Position numbers and translations under genes: made by a program
Assembly: GCA_015061665.1 (NCBI GenBank)
Contig: SUWC01000029.1
Coordinates: forward strand, 1 to 34,636
Reading direction: 5' to 3'
DNA: 34,636 bases
Source of the DNA: Lentisphaerota bacterium
GTDB taxonomy: Bacteria > Verrucomicrobiota > Kiritimatiellia > RFP12 > UBA1067
Notes under the pieces: generated by a model
Database searches by the model: none
Seen by the model: the letters and a program-made list of their open reading frames with translations, nothing else
Told to the model about the DNA's origin: nothing
Shown: positions 1 to 7,760 of the stretch, in pieces
Layout of the letters: each line of letters opens with the position of its first letter
Position numbering within the stretch: position 1 is the first letter of the stretch

Positions 1-6
1 TGCTCG

Positions 7-61
7 CCCCGAGCATGGCTCGGGGGTTGCGCCCTATAAACGGGCGCCCCCGCTAGGGGCG
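7..61. other. Cluster of GC-rich hairpins, unidentified
   Basis: Three short stems can be drawn. CCCCGAGC (7-14) pairs with GCTCGGGG (18-25) around an ATG loop. GCGCCC (29-34) pairs with GGGCGC (42-47). CGCCCC (45-50) pairs with GGGGCG (56-61). The last two share bases, so they are alternatives. This may be the 3' end of a structured RNA or terminator region belonging to a gene left of the window. It matches no tRNA, tmRNA, SRP or RNase P motif that I can recognise. Confidence 0.4.
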
Positions 62-76
62 GATACGGCTGCTGGT

Positions 77-162
77 TGCTGAGACACTTCCAACGCATTA
101 AAAAAGATCCAGGAGCCCCGAAGGGGAAGGATCGGCTTTTAATGCGTTGGCCGTAGTCAGCA
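77..162. repeat. Long interrupted inverted repeat (bidirectional terminator or small structured RNA)
   Basis: The nested arms are TGCTGA (77-82) with TCAGCA (157-162), a perfect 14-bp arm CCAACGCATTAAAA (90-103) with TTTTAATGCGTTGG (137-150), GATCC (106-110) with GGATC (129-133), and CCCC (116-119) with GGGG (123-126) around a GAA loop. A-runs on the left arm and T-runs on the right arm would let the inner part act as a terminator in both directions. The 14-bp perfect outer arm is longer than a terminator needs, so a small RNA is also possible. Confidence 0.6.
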
Positions 163-169
163 TGTAAAG

Positions 170-194
170 TCGCTCCCCTCAGGGGGGCGATTTT
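170..194 (+). terminator. Rho-independent terminator upstream of argS
   Basis: A 9-bp GC-rich stem is formed by TCGCTCCCC (170-178) and GGGGGGCGA (182-190), with one T-G wobble and a TCA loop, followed by TTTT (191-194). It ends just 4 bp before the argS -10, so it occupies the position where a -35 would lie. Confidence 0.7.
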
Positions 195-195
195 A

Positions 196-204
196 TGATA
201 TAAT
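196..204 (+). promoter_or_regulatory. argS promoter, extended -10
   Basis: TGA followed by TATAAT (199-204) forms an extended -10. No -35 is recognisable because the terminator hairpin occupies that place. The predicted transcript starts near 211, giving a leader of about 25 nt before the ATG at 236. Confidence 0.6.
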
Positions 205-235
205 TTCCTTTAACCAACGAACGGAACACAGAAAG

Positions 236-1960
236 ATGACACTAGACGAAATTGTTAAGGCCGCGTTCACCAAGGCTTTCCCCGAAGAGGACTGCTCGGC
301 AGTCCGCGTTCTCCCTGCGACAGACCCGCGCTTTGGCGACTACCAGTGCAACGACGCGCTCAAGATTGCGAAGAAGGTCCGCATGAATCCCCGCCAGGCG
401 GCGCAGAAGGTAGTTGACTGCCTCGACTTGTCCTGTTTCGAGAAGGTCGAGATTGCGGGGCCTGGCTTTCTCAACATGACGGTTTCCTTCGACTGGCTCG
501 CGTCCTCCCTCTCCGACATGTCCTCCCGCCCGCAGTGCGCGATTCCGCAGACGGGCGCGGGCAAGCGCGTAGTCATCGACTATTCCTCCCCCAACGCCGC
601 CAAGCAGATGCACATCGGGCACATCCGCTCGACCGTCATTGGATGCGCGATCGACCGCATCTTCCGCTCGCTCGGCTACGAAGTCATCGCCGACAACCAT
701 CTCGGCGACTGGGGGACGCAGTTCGGCATCCTCATCAAGGGCTACCGCGAGCTGCTTACGGACGACGAGCGCAGCAACCTCACCGTCGCCAACCTCGAGA
801 AGTGCTATGTCCTTTCCGCGGCAAAGGCGAAGGAGGAGGACGGCGTGTGGAAGGAGGCCTGCAAGACTGAGCTCGTGAAGCTTCAGCAGGGCGATGCGGA
901 GAACCTGGCGCTCTGGAAGCGCTTCATAGAGATTTCCATCGGCGAGTTCGAGCGCATGTACAAAAAGCTCGGCGTGAAGTTCGACACGTACCGCGGCGAG
1001 TCGTACTACAACGACACGATGCCGGGGGTTGTCGCCAAGCTCCAGGAGATGGGGCTGGCCGTCGAATCCGAAGGCGCGCTCGTTGTCAACCTGGAGGACG
1101 AGAAGCTCGGCGTCGCGATCGTACGCAAGTCCGACGGTGGCTACAACTACACGACGAGCGACCTCGCCTGCGTCAAGATGCGCGTCGAGGAATACTCGCC
1201 CGAGCGCATCATCTACGTCACGGACGCGCGCCAGCAGCTCCACTTCAAGCAGTGGTTCTCCATCGCGGAGAAAATGGGCTACACCGGCGTGAAGCTCGTC
1301 CACGTTCCCTTCGGCCTCATGAGCTTCCAGGGAAAGGCCATCTCCACGCGCGAGGGCAACCTAATCAAGCTCGACGAGCTCCTCTCCGAGGCCGTGAAGC
1401 GCTCGCTCGCGATCGTGATGTCGCGCCGGGGAACGGACGGGGCCTCTGGCGGCCCCGGACCCCTGCCCACGGATGACGACATCAAGCTCGCCGAGCAGAT
1501 CGGCTACGGCGCGGTGAAGTACACGGACCTCTCGCACGACCCGATAACGGACATCGACTTCAGCTGGGACAAGGCGCTTGCGCTGGAGGGTAATTCCGGG
1601 CCTTACCTGCAGTACGCGTACGCGCGCGTCTGCTCGCTTTTGGACAAGGCGGAGACAACGCCCGAGCTGCTTTCAAAGGTGCCGTTTGCGCTTTCCACGC
1701 AGGCAGAAAAGCGACTTGCGCTCCAGCTCCTTGAATTCCCTGGCGCAGTGGTTCGCGCAGCCGAGGCGTACAAGCCGTCCGTTCTGGCTGACTACCTGTT
1801 CCAGACCGCGCAGCTCTACTCCAGCTTCTACCAGAGCTCGCCGATCCTCAAAAGCGAGGAGCCTGTCCGTTCGTCTCGCCTTCGCCTTTGCTCGCTCTTC
1901 GGAGCAACGCTTGCAAAGGGGCTTCAGCTTCTTGGAATCGAAACGCCCAGAAGGATATGA
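236..1960 (+). CDS. argS: Arginyl-tRNA synthetase (ArgRS)
   Basis: This cytoplasmic class I aminoacyl-tRNA synthetase charges tRNA-Arg with arginine using ATP. It has 574 residues, normal for bacterial ArgRS. The N-terminal region (about 1-100) looks like the Add-1 tRNA-binding domain. The class I signature HIGH is at residues 126-129, within NAAKQMHIGHIRST. The second ATP-binding loop is the degenerate KMSKS-equivalent KAISTREGN (about 367-375), as expected for ArgRS, which often lacks a canonical KMSKS. The C-terminal helical anticodon-binding domain (about 460-574) contains the NSGPYLQYAYARV stretch typical of the DALR region. The stop codon overlaps the next start (ATGA), so it is probably translationally coupled to rnc. 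An extended -10 promoter lies about 30 bp upstream of the ATG. Confidence 0.97.
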   Translation: MTLDEIVKAAFTKAFPEEDCSAVRVLPATDPRFGDYQCNDALKIAKKVRMNPRQAAQKVVDCLDLSCFEKVEIAGPGFLNMTVSFDWLASSLSDMSSRPQCAIPQTGAGKRVVIDYSSPNAAKQMHIGHIRSTVIGCAIDRIFRSLGYEVIADNHLGDWGTQFGILIKGYRELLTDDERSNLTVANLEKCYVLSAAKAKEEDGVWKEACKTELVKLQQGDAENLALWKRFIEISIGEFERMYKKLGVKFDTYRGESYYNDTMPGVVAKLQEMGLAVESEGALVVNLEDEKLGVAIVRKSDGGYNYTTSDLACVKMRVEEYSPERIIYVTDARQQLHFKQWFSIAEKMGYTGVKLVHVPFGLMSFQGKAISTREGNLIKLDELLSEAVKRSLAIVMSRRGTDGASGGPGPLPTDDDIKLAEQIGYGAVKYTDLSHDPITDIDFSWDKALALEGNSGPYLQYAYARVCSLLDKAETTPELLSKVPFALSTQAEKRLALQLLEFPGAVVRAAEAYKPSVLADYLFQTAQLYSSFYQSSPILKSEEPVRSSRLRLCSLFGATLAKGLQLLGIETPRRI

Positions 1961-2643
1961 AGCAGGAAGAAGCCAAGCAGACGGCGCCGAAGTCGATCTT
2001 CGGCTATACGTTCTCCAACCCTGCGTTGCTGCAGGAGGCGCTTACCACCCCTGCGTTTCGAATGAGCACGCCGAGCGCGAAGGACAACCAGCGTCTTGAG
2101 TTTCTGGGCGATGCGGTCCTCGGGCTTCTTGCCGCGGACTACGTCTACGCCGAGAACACGAGCGCTGCCGAAGGCTCGCTCACGGTCAGGCGCACGCACA
2201 TGGTGTCCACGCCCGCCCTCTGCGACGCGGCGACGCGTCACGGGCTCGCGCCGCTTCTTCGCCGCAACAAGGGAGCGGGGGAGTTGCCGTCCAACTCAAA
2301 GACGCTTGCCGACGCGGTCGAGGCGATTGTCGGCGCCGCGTGGTTGGATGGCGGGATTGACGCCGCGAGGAAGGTGTTCAATGCGCTTGAGCTTTGCGCA
2401 AACGCCGAAAGCGGACGCTGGTCGGCGAATCCAAAGGGCGAGCTTCAGATGCGCGCGCAGTCCATGACGCCTTCGCGCCATCCGGTCTACCGTCTTGTCG
2501 ACACGGCCGGTGTGGCCCATCAGCCGGTTTTTACCGTCGAGGTGACGGTGGAGGGCATTGGTTCCGCGACGGCAAAGGCCGGTACGCACAAGGAGGCCGA
2601 GGCTCGCGCTGCCGCCCAGCTTCTTGCCTCAGGTGCAATCTAA
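1957..2643 (+). CDS. rnc: Ribonuclease III
   Basis: RNase III is a double-stranded-RNA endonuclease that matures rRNA precursors and cuts structured mRNAs. This copy has 228 residues, the usual length. The signature RLEFLGDAVLG starts at residue 46, with metal-binding Glu48 and Asp52. The second acidic pair, Asp119 and Glu122, lies in LADAVEAIVGAAWLDGG. The C-terminal dsRNA-binding domain (about 158-228) ends in KEAEARAAAQLL. The reading frame stays open upstream to an ATG at 1888 inside argS, but the start at 1957 is preferred: it gives the ATGA overlap with argS, has AGAAGG just upstream, and begins where the family homology begins. The spacing from that purine run to the ATG is very short, so translation probably depends on coupling to argS. 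Confidence 0.95.
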   Translation: MKQEEAKQTAPKSIFGYTFSNPALLQEALTTPAFRMSTPSAKDNQRLEFLGDAVLGLLAADYVYAENTSAAEGSLTVRRTHMVSTPALCDAATRHGLAPLLRRNKGAGELPSNSKTLADAVEAIVGAAWLDGGIDAARKVFNALELCANAESGRWSANPKGELQMRAQSMTPSRHPVYRLVDTAGVAHQPVFTVEVTVEGIGSATAKAGTHKEAEARAAAQLLASGAI

Positions 2644-2664
2644 GGTGAAAGGCGAGGTTTTGTC

Positions 2665-3132
2665 ATGAGGAAGTTTCGCAAGATGTCCGTTTTGGCAGTG
2701 ATAATCGCAGTTTCTTCTGCAATGGCGGAACCAGCCTACACGAATCACGCCGGCAATGTGGTTTCCGGGGTGGTCGTCGCGCTTGACGCGCATACGACAA
2801 CTATTTCAAACTCGTCGGAGGTTGCAAAGCTGCCGCTTTCGATCTTCCCCGAGTTGGAGCAGAGGCGCATTGCGGCGGACTTCCTCCTTCGGCAAGGCTC
2901 CGGAGGACAAGTCGGCCTGCTGCGCGTGCCCGTTTCGGTGAAGCGGGCGGTCGCTGGTGCGCAGAAGGCTATGGCCAGGTCCCGCAAGCGAGCGGAGAAG
3001 GGGCTTTGCACAAAGGAGGAAAGCGACGAATTCTGCGCCAAGTCGTCCGCTGCGCTAAAGAGCTACCTCGATAAGCAAGTTGAATCTGGCGTGATAACCT
3101 CCGCCGAACGCAAAGTGCTGCTGCCTCTTTAG
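2665..3132 (+). CDS. Small secreted protein with SLA1/SH3-like N-terminal domain
   Basis: This is a 155-residue protein of unknown function. Residues 1-21 form a signal peptide ending at AMA. Residues about 24-70 (YTNHAGNVVSGVVVALDAHT, later LPLSIFPELEQRRIAADFLL) follow the pattern of the SLA1-homology/SH3-like domain frequent in Planctomycetes and Verrucomicrobia secreted proteins. The rest is helical and charged, with two cysteines (CTKEESDEFC) that could form a disulfide. AAGGCGAGG at 2649-2657 gives a good ribosome-binding site. It lies 21 bp after rnc and 21 bp before the sensor kinase gene, so it is probably cotranscribed with both. It could be an accessory to the kinase, but nothing in the sequence shows that. 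Confidence 0.75.
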   Translation: MRKFRKMSVLAVIIAVSSAMAEPAYTNHAGNVVSGVVVALDAHTTTISNSSEVAKLPLSIFPELEQRRIAADFLLRQGSGGQVGLLRVPVSVKRAVAGAQKAMARSRKRAEKGLCTKEESDEFCAKSSAALKSYLDKQVESGVITSAERKVLLPL

Positions 3133-3153
3133 CTCAATGAAGAAACAATAGGT

Positions 3154-5211
3154 ATGCCGCTTTACACCGTCCCATTCATCGCAATGCTGGCCGCACTGAC
3201 GAGCCCGAGCGACTTCCGGTCTTTGACAAGGACTGAGGCCTCGTCAGCCGTGCCGGTTTCCGTTACAGGCGTGGTGACGCTGGTTTCGTCCGGACAGAAG
3301 AACTCCGCGCTCCTCGCCGATGTTGCCGACCCCAACGGCGCAGCTGTCTACTTCGATGCGCCAAACGCGCCGGACGCGGGGATGAAGCCTGGGGACATTG
3401 TGGCGGTTTCCGGAAACGTCGCGCCAATGGCCTATGCGCCTGGCATTTTCGCGGACAGAATCGTCAGGCTCGGCGCAATGACTCTCCCTCCTGTCGACGA
3501 AACGTCGTTCGGAGATTTCTTCGCGAAGCGGAACGAGAACCGCCGCGCAAAGGTGCGAGGGACGTTGAATGCCGTACTTCCTCTTGCCTACCAGGAATGG
3601 GAGGAGGTCCGCAATTCCGTCCTTCTTCGCCTCGACGTCGGCGATGGATGCATAGACGCAAAAGTTCCTGGAAGCGTTGAGGAATGGCTTCCCTTTGTCG
3701 ATTCGGAACTTGAGCTTACGGGCGTTCGGACGGCTTTCTTCAACGGCCGCGCGCAGTTCATAACGATGCACCTCAACGTCAGTGACAAGGAAGACTGCAA
3801 GGTGCTGCGTCCGCCGCCCGATGATCCGTTCAGCGCCCCCATGTGCAAGATGGCGGACATACTGTCCTTTACGCCCAGCGAATCGCTGCCCCATGCCGTT
3901 CATGTTGCGGGTGTCGTGACATACGTCAGCCCCGCGGGCGGTTTCTTCTTCGTGCAGAACGGCGACGGGGGTGTCAAGGTGATTACAGCCGACGGCTCCC
4001 TGCCGCGTCACGGAGCGACCGTCGACGTCGTCGGCTTCCCCAGGATAGTCGGCGGAATAGGGCGGATCGTAGATGGACGCTTCCGCGAATCTGACGGACA
4101 CGGCCTGATGGAGGTGTCGCCTGTAGTTCGCAGGGCACTGGACGTCCTGAACTACAACTGGAACGACGAGCGCAAGCTGTACGAAGAGCATGACGGGCTT
4201 CTCGTCTCAACAAAGGGCCGCTTCGAGTCATTCTGCGACGAGGGGTTTGTTATGAAGGACGGCGACTTTTCCTTTGAGGTGTGCCTTGAAGGGGCGAGGA
4301 AGGGGCTGCTCGCCGACGCGGACTTCACAAAGCCAATGCTGAATGTCACTGGAGTCGCAAACCTAGAGCTGGACCTCTCAGGCGCAGCGTCGATTATCCC
4401 AAAGGTGCTGAAGCTCACGATCTACGTTCAGGACAGCAACGATATCCACATCCTTCCAGACGCCGGATACAGGATGCGCAATGCGGAGCTGTTTCTTTTT
4501 GCCGTTCTAAAGGTCATGGCGGCGGTTCTTGTCCTCCTCGCGATGCTCCTCCTCGTGAGGTTCCTGCGCGCAGAGCGCGAGAAGGGGCGCCTTGCGGCCG
4601 TAGTCAACGAGCGCAAGCGCATGGCCGCAGACCTCCACGACACGATCGAGCAGCACCTTGCCTGCGCGCATATCGTCCTTGACGGCGCGGAGCGGTCGTT
4701 CGACACAAGGCCGAACCAGGCGCGCAAGGCCATCGCAGTTGCCAAGGAAGTCCTTTCAAGGGCGAAGACGGAGACTCGCAACACGATAATGAACCTGCGC
4801 GACGACGACATCCTCTCAACGAACCTCGCCTCGCTGCTGAAACGCCTTGCGAAGGAGATATCCGTCTCAGGTCTTGTGTCCGTCAGAACCGCGCTCCGCG
4901 GCATTCCTCTGGGCCTTTCCGCCGCCAGCAAGCTTGACATACTGGCCATCGTGCGCGAGGCGCTTACCAATGCGGCCAAGCACGGCCACGCCAAGAACGC
5001 CGCCGTCGTCTCGGACCCTCTCCCGCTTCGCGGCTTTTCGATAACGATCGCGAACGACGGCAAGCCGTTCGACAGGAATGCCGCGCCAGGGCCGACAGAG
5101 GGCCATTTCGGGCTCTCGGGCATGAGCGAGCGCGCAGTCCGCATCGGCGGAACTATTTCGTTCGGCCAAAAAGGCGACTGGACGTACGTAAAACTGGAGG
5201 TTTTTCAATGA
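3154..5211 (+). CDS. Membrane sensor histidine kinase, NarX/LytS-like HisKA_3 type, with OB-like sensor repeats
   Basis: This 685-residue kinase has a short N-terminal hydrophobic signal. A large extracytoplasmic part (about 25-440) contains at least two OB-fold-like repeats: one beginning VSVTGVVTLVSSGQ and one beginning HVAGVVTYVSPAGGFFFVQ. One membrane helix follows at about 446-468. The HisKA_3 dimerisation and phosphoacceptor region has ERKRMAADLHDTIEQ with His495, and the HATPase has the N box REALTNAAKHG (Asn606), NDGKPF and GLSGMSERA. The family autophosphorylates on this His and passes the phosphate to a NarL/LuxR-type regulator, and exactly that is encoded next with an ATGA overlap. 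The signal sensed is unknown; the OB-like repeats suggest a sugar or oligosaccharide, which is inference. No strong Shine-Dalgarno is seen, so the start is less certain. Confidence 0.9.
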   Translation: MPLYTVPFIAMLAALTSPSDFRSLTRTEASSAVPVSVTGVVTLVSSGQKNSALLADVADPNGAAVYFDAPNAPDAGMKPGDIVAVSGNVAPMAYAPGIFADRIVRLGAMTLPPVDETSFGDFFAKRNENRRAKVRGTLNAVLPLAYQEWEEVRNSVLLRLDVGDGCIDAKVPGSVEEWLPFVDSELELTGVRTAFFNGRAQFITMHLNVSDKEDCKVLRPPPDDPFSAPMCKMADILSFTPSESLPHAVHVAGVVTYVSPAGGFFFVQNGDGGVKVITADGSLPRHGATVDVVGFPRIVGGIGRIVDGRFRESDGHGLMEVSPVVRRALDVLNYNWNDERKLYEEHDGLLVSTKGRFESFCDEGFVMKDGDFSFEVCLEGARKGLLADADFTKPMLNVTGVANLELDLSGAASIIPKVLKLTIYVQDSNDIHILPDAGYRMRNAELFLFAVLKVMAAVLVLLAMLLLVRFLRAEREKGRLAAVVNERKRMAADLHDTIEQHLACAHIVLDGAERSFDTRPNQARKAIAVAKEVLSRAKTETRNTIMNLRDDDILSTNLASLLKRLAKEISVSGLVSVRTALRGIPLGLSAASKLDILAIVREALTNAAKHGHAKNAAVVSDPLPLRGFSITIANDGKPFDRNAAPGPTEGHFGLSGMSERAVRIGGTISFGQKGDWTYVKLEVFQ

Positions 5212-5825
5212 TACGAGTTGCGATAATAGACGACCACGCCATCGTCAGGATGGGCATCAAGTACTCGCTGTCGATGGAGGACGACTTTGAGTTTGCGGGC
5301 GAACATTCCGGCGGCGCGGGTGCCGGCGATTTTGTCGCGCAGGTCAAGCCCGACGTCGTTCTTCTCGACGTCAGGATGCCGGTCGTAAACGGAATCGAAG
5401 CACTGGAGGACATCATGCGCAAGGTGCCGGGCGCAAAGGTCCTGATGCTTACGACGAGCGACTGCGAAGAGGACATTTTCAGGGCCTTGAACCTCGGCGC
5501 GAAGGGGTATATGGTCAAGGACGAGAACGGCGAAGGGCTGCATGCCGCAATCAGGACAGTAGCCGCGGGGAAGCGTTTCCTGCCGCAGCGCATAATGGCG
5601 ATCTACGAGGACAGGAGGACGCGTCCTTCCCTTTCCGAACGCGAGCTGGAGACGCTCCGACTCGTTGCCAAGGGCTTTTCCAACACCGAAATCGCCGAGC
5701 GGTTCAATGTTTCCATGGATACAGTCAAGGCCCACCTTCGCCACGTCTACGACAAGTTCGGCGTGGAATCTCGCGTCGAGGCCGTCATAATGGCCATGAG
5801 CGCCGGCATTGTCGAAGCTCCCTGA
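5208..5825 (+). CDS. LuxR/NarL-family response regulator
   Basis: This 205-residue DNA-binding response regulator is the partner of the preceding kinase. The receiver domain (1-120) has the acidic pair Asp8-Asp9, phosphoacceptor Asp54 in VVLLDVRMP, the switch Thr region MLTTSD and the conserved Lys in GYMVKDE. The C-terminal LuxR helix-turn-helix (about 140-200) reads LSERELETLRLVAKGFSNTE, followed by a recognition helix region (MDTVKAHLRHVYDKFGV). The ATG overlaps the kinase stop by 4 bp, so synthesis is coupled. Its targets cannot be read from sequence; the adjacent GH20 and GH97 genes, each with its own promoter, are candidates. Confidence 0.95.
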   Translation: MIRVAIIDDHAIVRMGIKYSLSMEDDFEFAGEHSGGAGAGDFVAQVKPDVVLLDVRMPVVNGIEALEDIMRKVPGAKVLMLTTSDCEEDIFRALNLGAKGYMVKDENGEGLHAAIRTVAAGKRFLPQRIMAIYEDRRTRPSLSERELETLRLVAKGFSNTEIAERFNVSMDTVKAHLRHVYDKFGVESRVEAVIMAMSAGIVEAP

Positions 5826-5834
5826 GCGGAATTG

Positions 5835-5843
5835 TGTTATAAT
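5835..5843 (+). promoter_or_regulatory. GH20 promoter, extended -10, predicted leaderless start
   Basis: TGT plus TATAAT (5838-5843) is a consensus extended -10. Only 7 nt separate it from the ATG at 5851, so transcription should begin at or next to that ATG. No -35 hexamer is recognisable at 17-18 bp. Confidence 0.6.
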
Positions 5844-5850
5844 AATGCTT

Positions 5851-7707
5851 ATGAAACATTGCTCAGATTCCCGCAGTCCGCTTTGGGGGATTGCCGTTGT
5901 GCTGTCTGCCTGCGCGGCAGGAGCAGTTTGCCTTTGCGCGCATGCCGATTGCCTTGACGAGCTGATGCCGCGTCCGAGGACGGTCGTGCGCGGCGTCAAC
6001 GGCTGCCTCAAGCAGCCTGTCGGGCCAGGAGCCTACCAGCTGACGGTGCTCAGGGGGAAGCCATCCTTTGCCGGCGACGAGGAGGGCAAGCGTTATGCGC
6101 GCGCTACTTTCGCGCAGCTCAAGAAGCTTGCGGACGGCGGAGAGATACCGGACTGCGCCATAAACGACTGGCCGGAGTTCAAATACCGCGGGCTGATGCT
6201 GGACTGCGGACGCAACTACCAGAGCGTCCAGTCGATCAAAGACGTAATCGCCATGCTCGCCTCGTACAAGTTCAACGTCTTCCACTGGCATCTGACGGAC
6301 AACTACGGCTGGCGGCTCGAGTCGAAAAAGCATCCCGAGCTCCAGAAGAAGGAAGCTTTTTCGCGGCAGGTCGGAAAGTTCTACACGCAGGCCGAGTTCA
6401 GGGACGTGCTGGAATACGCGAAAAAGCACGGCGTGACGGTCATTCCCGAGCTGGACATGCCAGGCCATACGCTTGCGTTCCGCAAGGCGACGGGCATTCC
6501 CGACCTTGCCGACGAAAAGGCGAAGATCATACTCGGCGAGCTTATCGACGAGCTCTGTTCGCTCGCGTCTGCCGCGGACATGCCGATTGTCCACCTCGGG
6601 ACGGACGAGGCGCGCGAGCGCGGCGAGAAGGTCCCGCAGAGCCACCTCGACTACTGGGCGAAGAAGGTGACGGACAACGGACGCACGCTGATGGGCTGGT
6701 CGCCTGGCCTGCGGCTACCAGGGCAGTCGATAAAGCAGCTCTGGATGGGCGCGAGGGATCCGCGCGGCGACAAGACGCCATACATAGACTCGCAGAACAG
6801 CTACTACATCAACCACGTCGATCCCGAGGAGCTTCTTTCCGTTGCCGCATATCAGCAGCCGTGCCGCTGGGGGGAGAAGGACGAGCACCTTGGCGCGATA
6901 ATCGGCGTGTGGCACGACGACGCGATCGCCGACACGGAGGATGTCGTGCGGATGAACGCCGTCTATCCCGCGATAGTCCTTCTTTCCGACAATTTCTGGC
7001 TTGGGCGCGAAAAAGACGAGCCGTCGCTGTACGCGAGGCTGCCGCGTCCCGACGACCCGCGCTTTGCGCTCGCCGCCGATTTGGAGCGTCGCACCCTCGC
7101 TCAGCGCGACAAGGTGCTAGTCGGCATTAGGCATCCGTTCCCCTATGTCGCGCAGACGCAGATGCGCTGGCGCATGACGGACGAGAAGGGCAACGTTCTT
7201 GGCGAGGACATTCCGCAGGCGACGATCTATCCGCGTCACTTCTGGTTTCCGGCGGGCGCGTATGCGCCTGGGAACGAGGGCGTGGTGACGCTTGAGACAT
7301 GGATAACGAGCGAACGCGCGGTCGACTGCGGCGCTTGGATCGGAATGACGGGATTCTCGCGGTCCGACGGACGCAGCCGCGACGCCCCGACGCCGAAGCT
7401 CGGCGAGTGGAACAAGCACGGCGCGGCGGTGGAGCTCAACGGAAGAAAGATCGAGCCGCCGAAGTGGACGCATCCCGGAGTCGGCGGCAATCCGAAGGAG
7501 ACGCCGCTCGTGGACGAAGACTACTGGTACCGCAAGCCGACGCCGATTCACCTGAACAAGGGCGTAAACCATGTCAAGATGACGTTGCCGAAGAAGGGCG
7601 GCTGGAAGTGGATCGGCTCGTTTACGCCGGTTCTCGGGACGAGCGACCATCCGCGCGAGGTGCCGGGGCTGTCGTATTCGGCCCGATCCAACAAAATTGG
7701 CGAATGA
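5851..7707 (+). CDS. Secreted glycoside hydrolase family 20 (beta-N-acetylhexosaminidase)
   Basis: GH20 enzymes remove terminal beta-GlcNAc or beta-GalNAc by substrate-assisted catalysis. This one has 618 residues with a signal peptide (1-32, Ala-rich, ending near CLCAHA). The barrel begins at KYRGLMLDCGRNYQSVQ and contains FNVFHWHLTDNYGWRLESK and VIPELDMPGH. The catalytic Asp-Glu pair is Asp252-Glu253 in HLGTDEARE; the family usually has Gly or Ala before the pair, here Thr. The C-terminal 190 residues look like a beta-sandwich accessory domain. ATG 5851 is chosen over an upstream in-frame TTG at 5809 and ATG at 5845 because the signal peptide begins there and the -10 is 7 nt away. It lies just after a two-component pair. 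Confidence 0.88.
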   Translation: MKHCSDSRSPLWGIAVVLSACAAGAVCLCAHADCLDELMPRPRTVVRGVNGCLKQPVGPGAYQLTVLRGKPSFAGDEEGKRYARATFAQLKKLADGGEIPDCAINDWPEFKYRGLMLDCGRNYQSVQSIKDVIAMLASYKFNVFHWHLTDNYGWRLESKKHPELQKKEAFSRQVGKFYTQAEFRDVLEYAKKHGVTVIPELDMPGHTLAFRKATGIPDLADEKAKIILGELIDELCSLASAADMPIVHLGTDEARERGEKVPQSHLDYWAKKVTDNGRTLMGWSPGLRLPGQSIKQLWMGARDPRGDKTPYIDSQNSYYINHVDPEELLSVAAYQQPCRWGEKDEHLGAIIGVWHDDAIADTEDVVRMNAVYPAIVLLSDNFWLGREKDEPSLYARLPRPDDPRFALAADLERRTLAQRDKVLVGIRHPFPYVAQTQMRWRMTDEKGNVLGEDIPQATIYPRHFWFPAGAYAPGNEGVVTLETWITSERAVDCGAWIGMTGFSRSDGRSRDAPTPKLGEWNKHGAAVELNGRKIEPPKWTHPGVGGNPKETPLVDEDYWYRKPTPIHLNKGVNHVKMTLPKKGGWKWIGSFTPVLGTSDHPREVPGLSYSARSNKIGE

Positions 7708-7719
7708 ATTATCCAATTT
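7694..7719. repeat. Short inverted repeat at the end of the GH20 gene
   Basis: AAATTGG (7694-7700) and CCAATTT (7713-7719) form a 7-bp stem with a 12-nt loop that includes the GH20 stop codon. It is AT-rich and has no T-run after it, so at best it is a weak terminator. Confidence 0.3.
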
Positions 7720-7724
7720 GGTAT

Positions 7725-7754
7725 TTGCACAATTCGCGGTGAATTTGGTAGAAT
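7725..7754 (+). promoter_or_regulatory. GH97 promoter, 18-bp spacer, predicted leaderless
   Basis: TTGCAC (7725-7730), an 18-bp spacer, and TGG plus TAGAAT (7749-7754) form an extended -10 promoter. Exactly 6 nt separate the -10 from the ATG at 7761, which places the expected +1 on the A of the start codon. No Shine-Dalgarno is present. Confidence 0.7.
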
Positions 7755-7760
7755 AGAGTT

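Noticed and set aside
1..162. tRNA, tmRNA, SRP RNA, RNase P RNA or 6S RNA in the left intergenic region
   Set aside because: No TPsiC-like motif, CCA end, GGAAG SRP tip or conserved RNase P core is present; only hairpins can be supported.
1888..1956. Upstream ATG start for rnc inside argS
   Set aside because: The extra 23 residues have no RNase III similarity, and ATG 1957 gives the usual 4-bp overlap with argS.
5809..5850. Upstream TTG and ATG starts for the GH20 gene
   Set aside because: They would add residues before the signal peptide and start upstream of the probable transcription start; ATG 5851 fits both the signal peptide and the -10.
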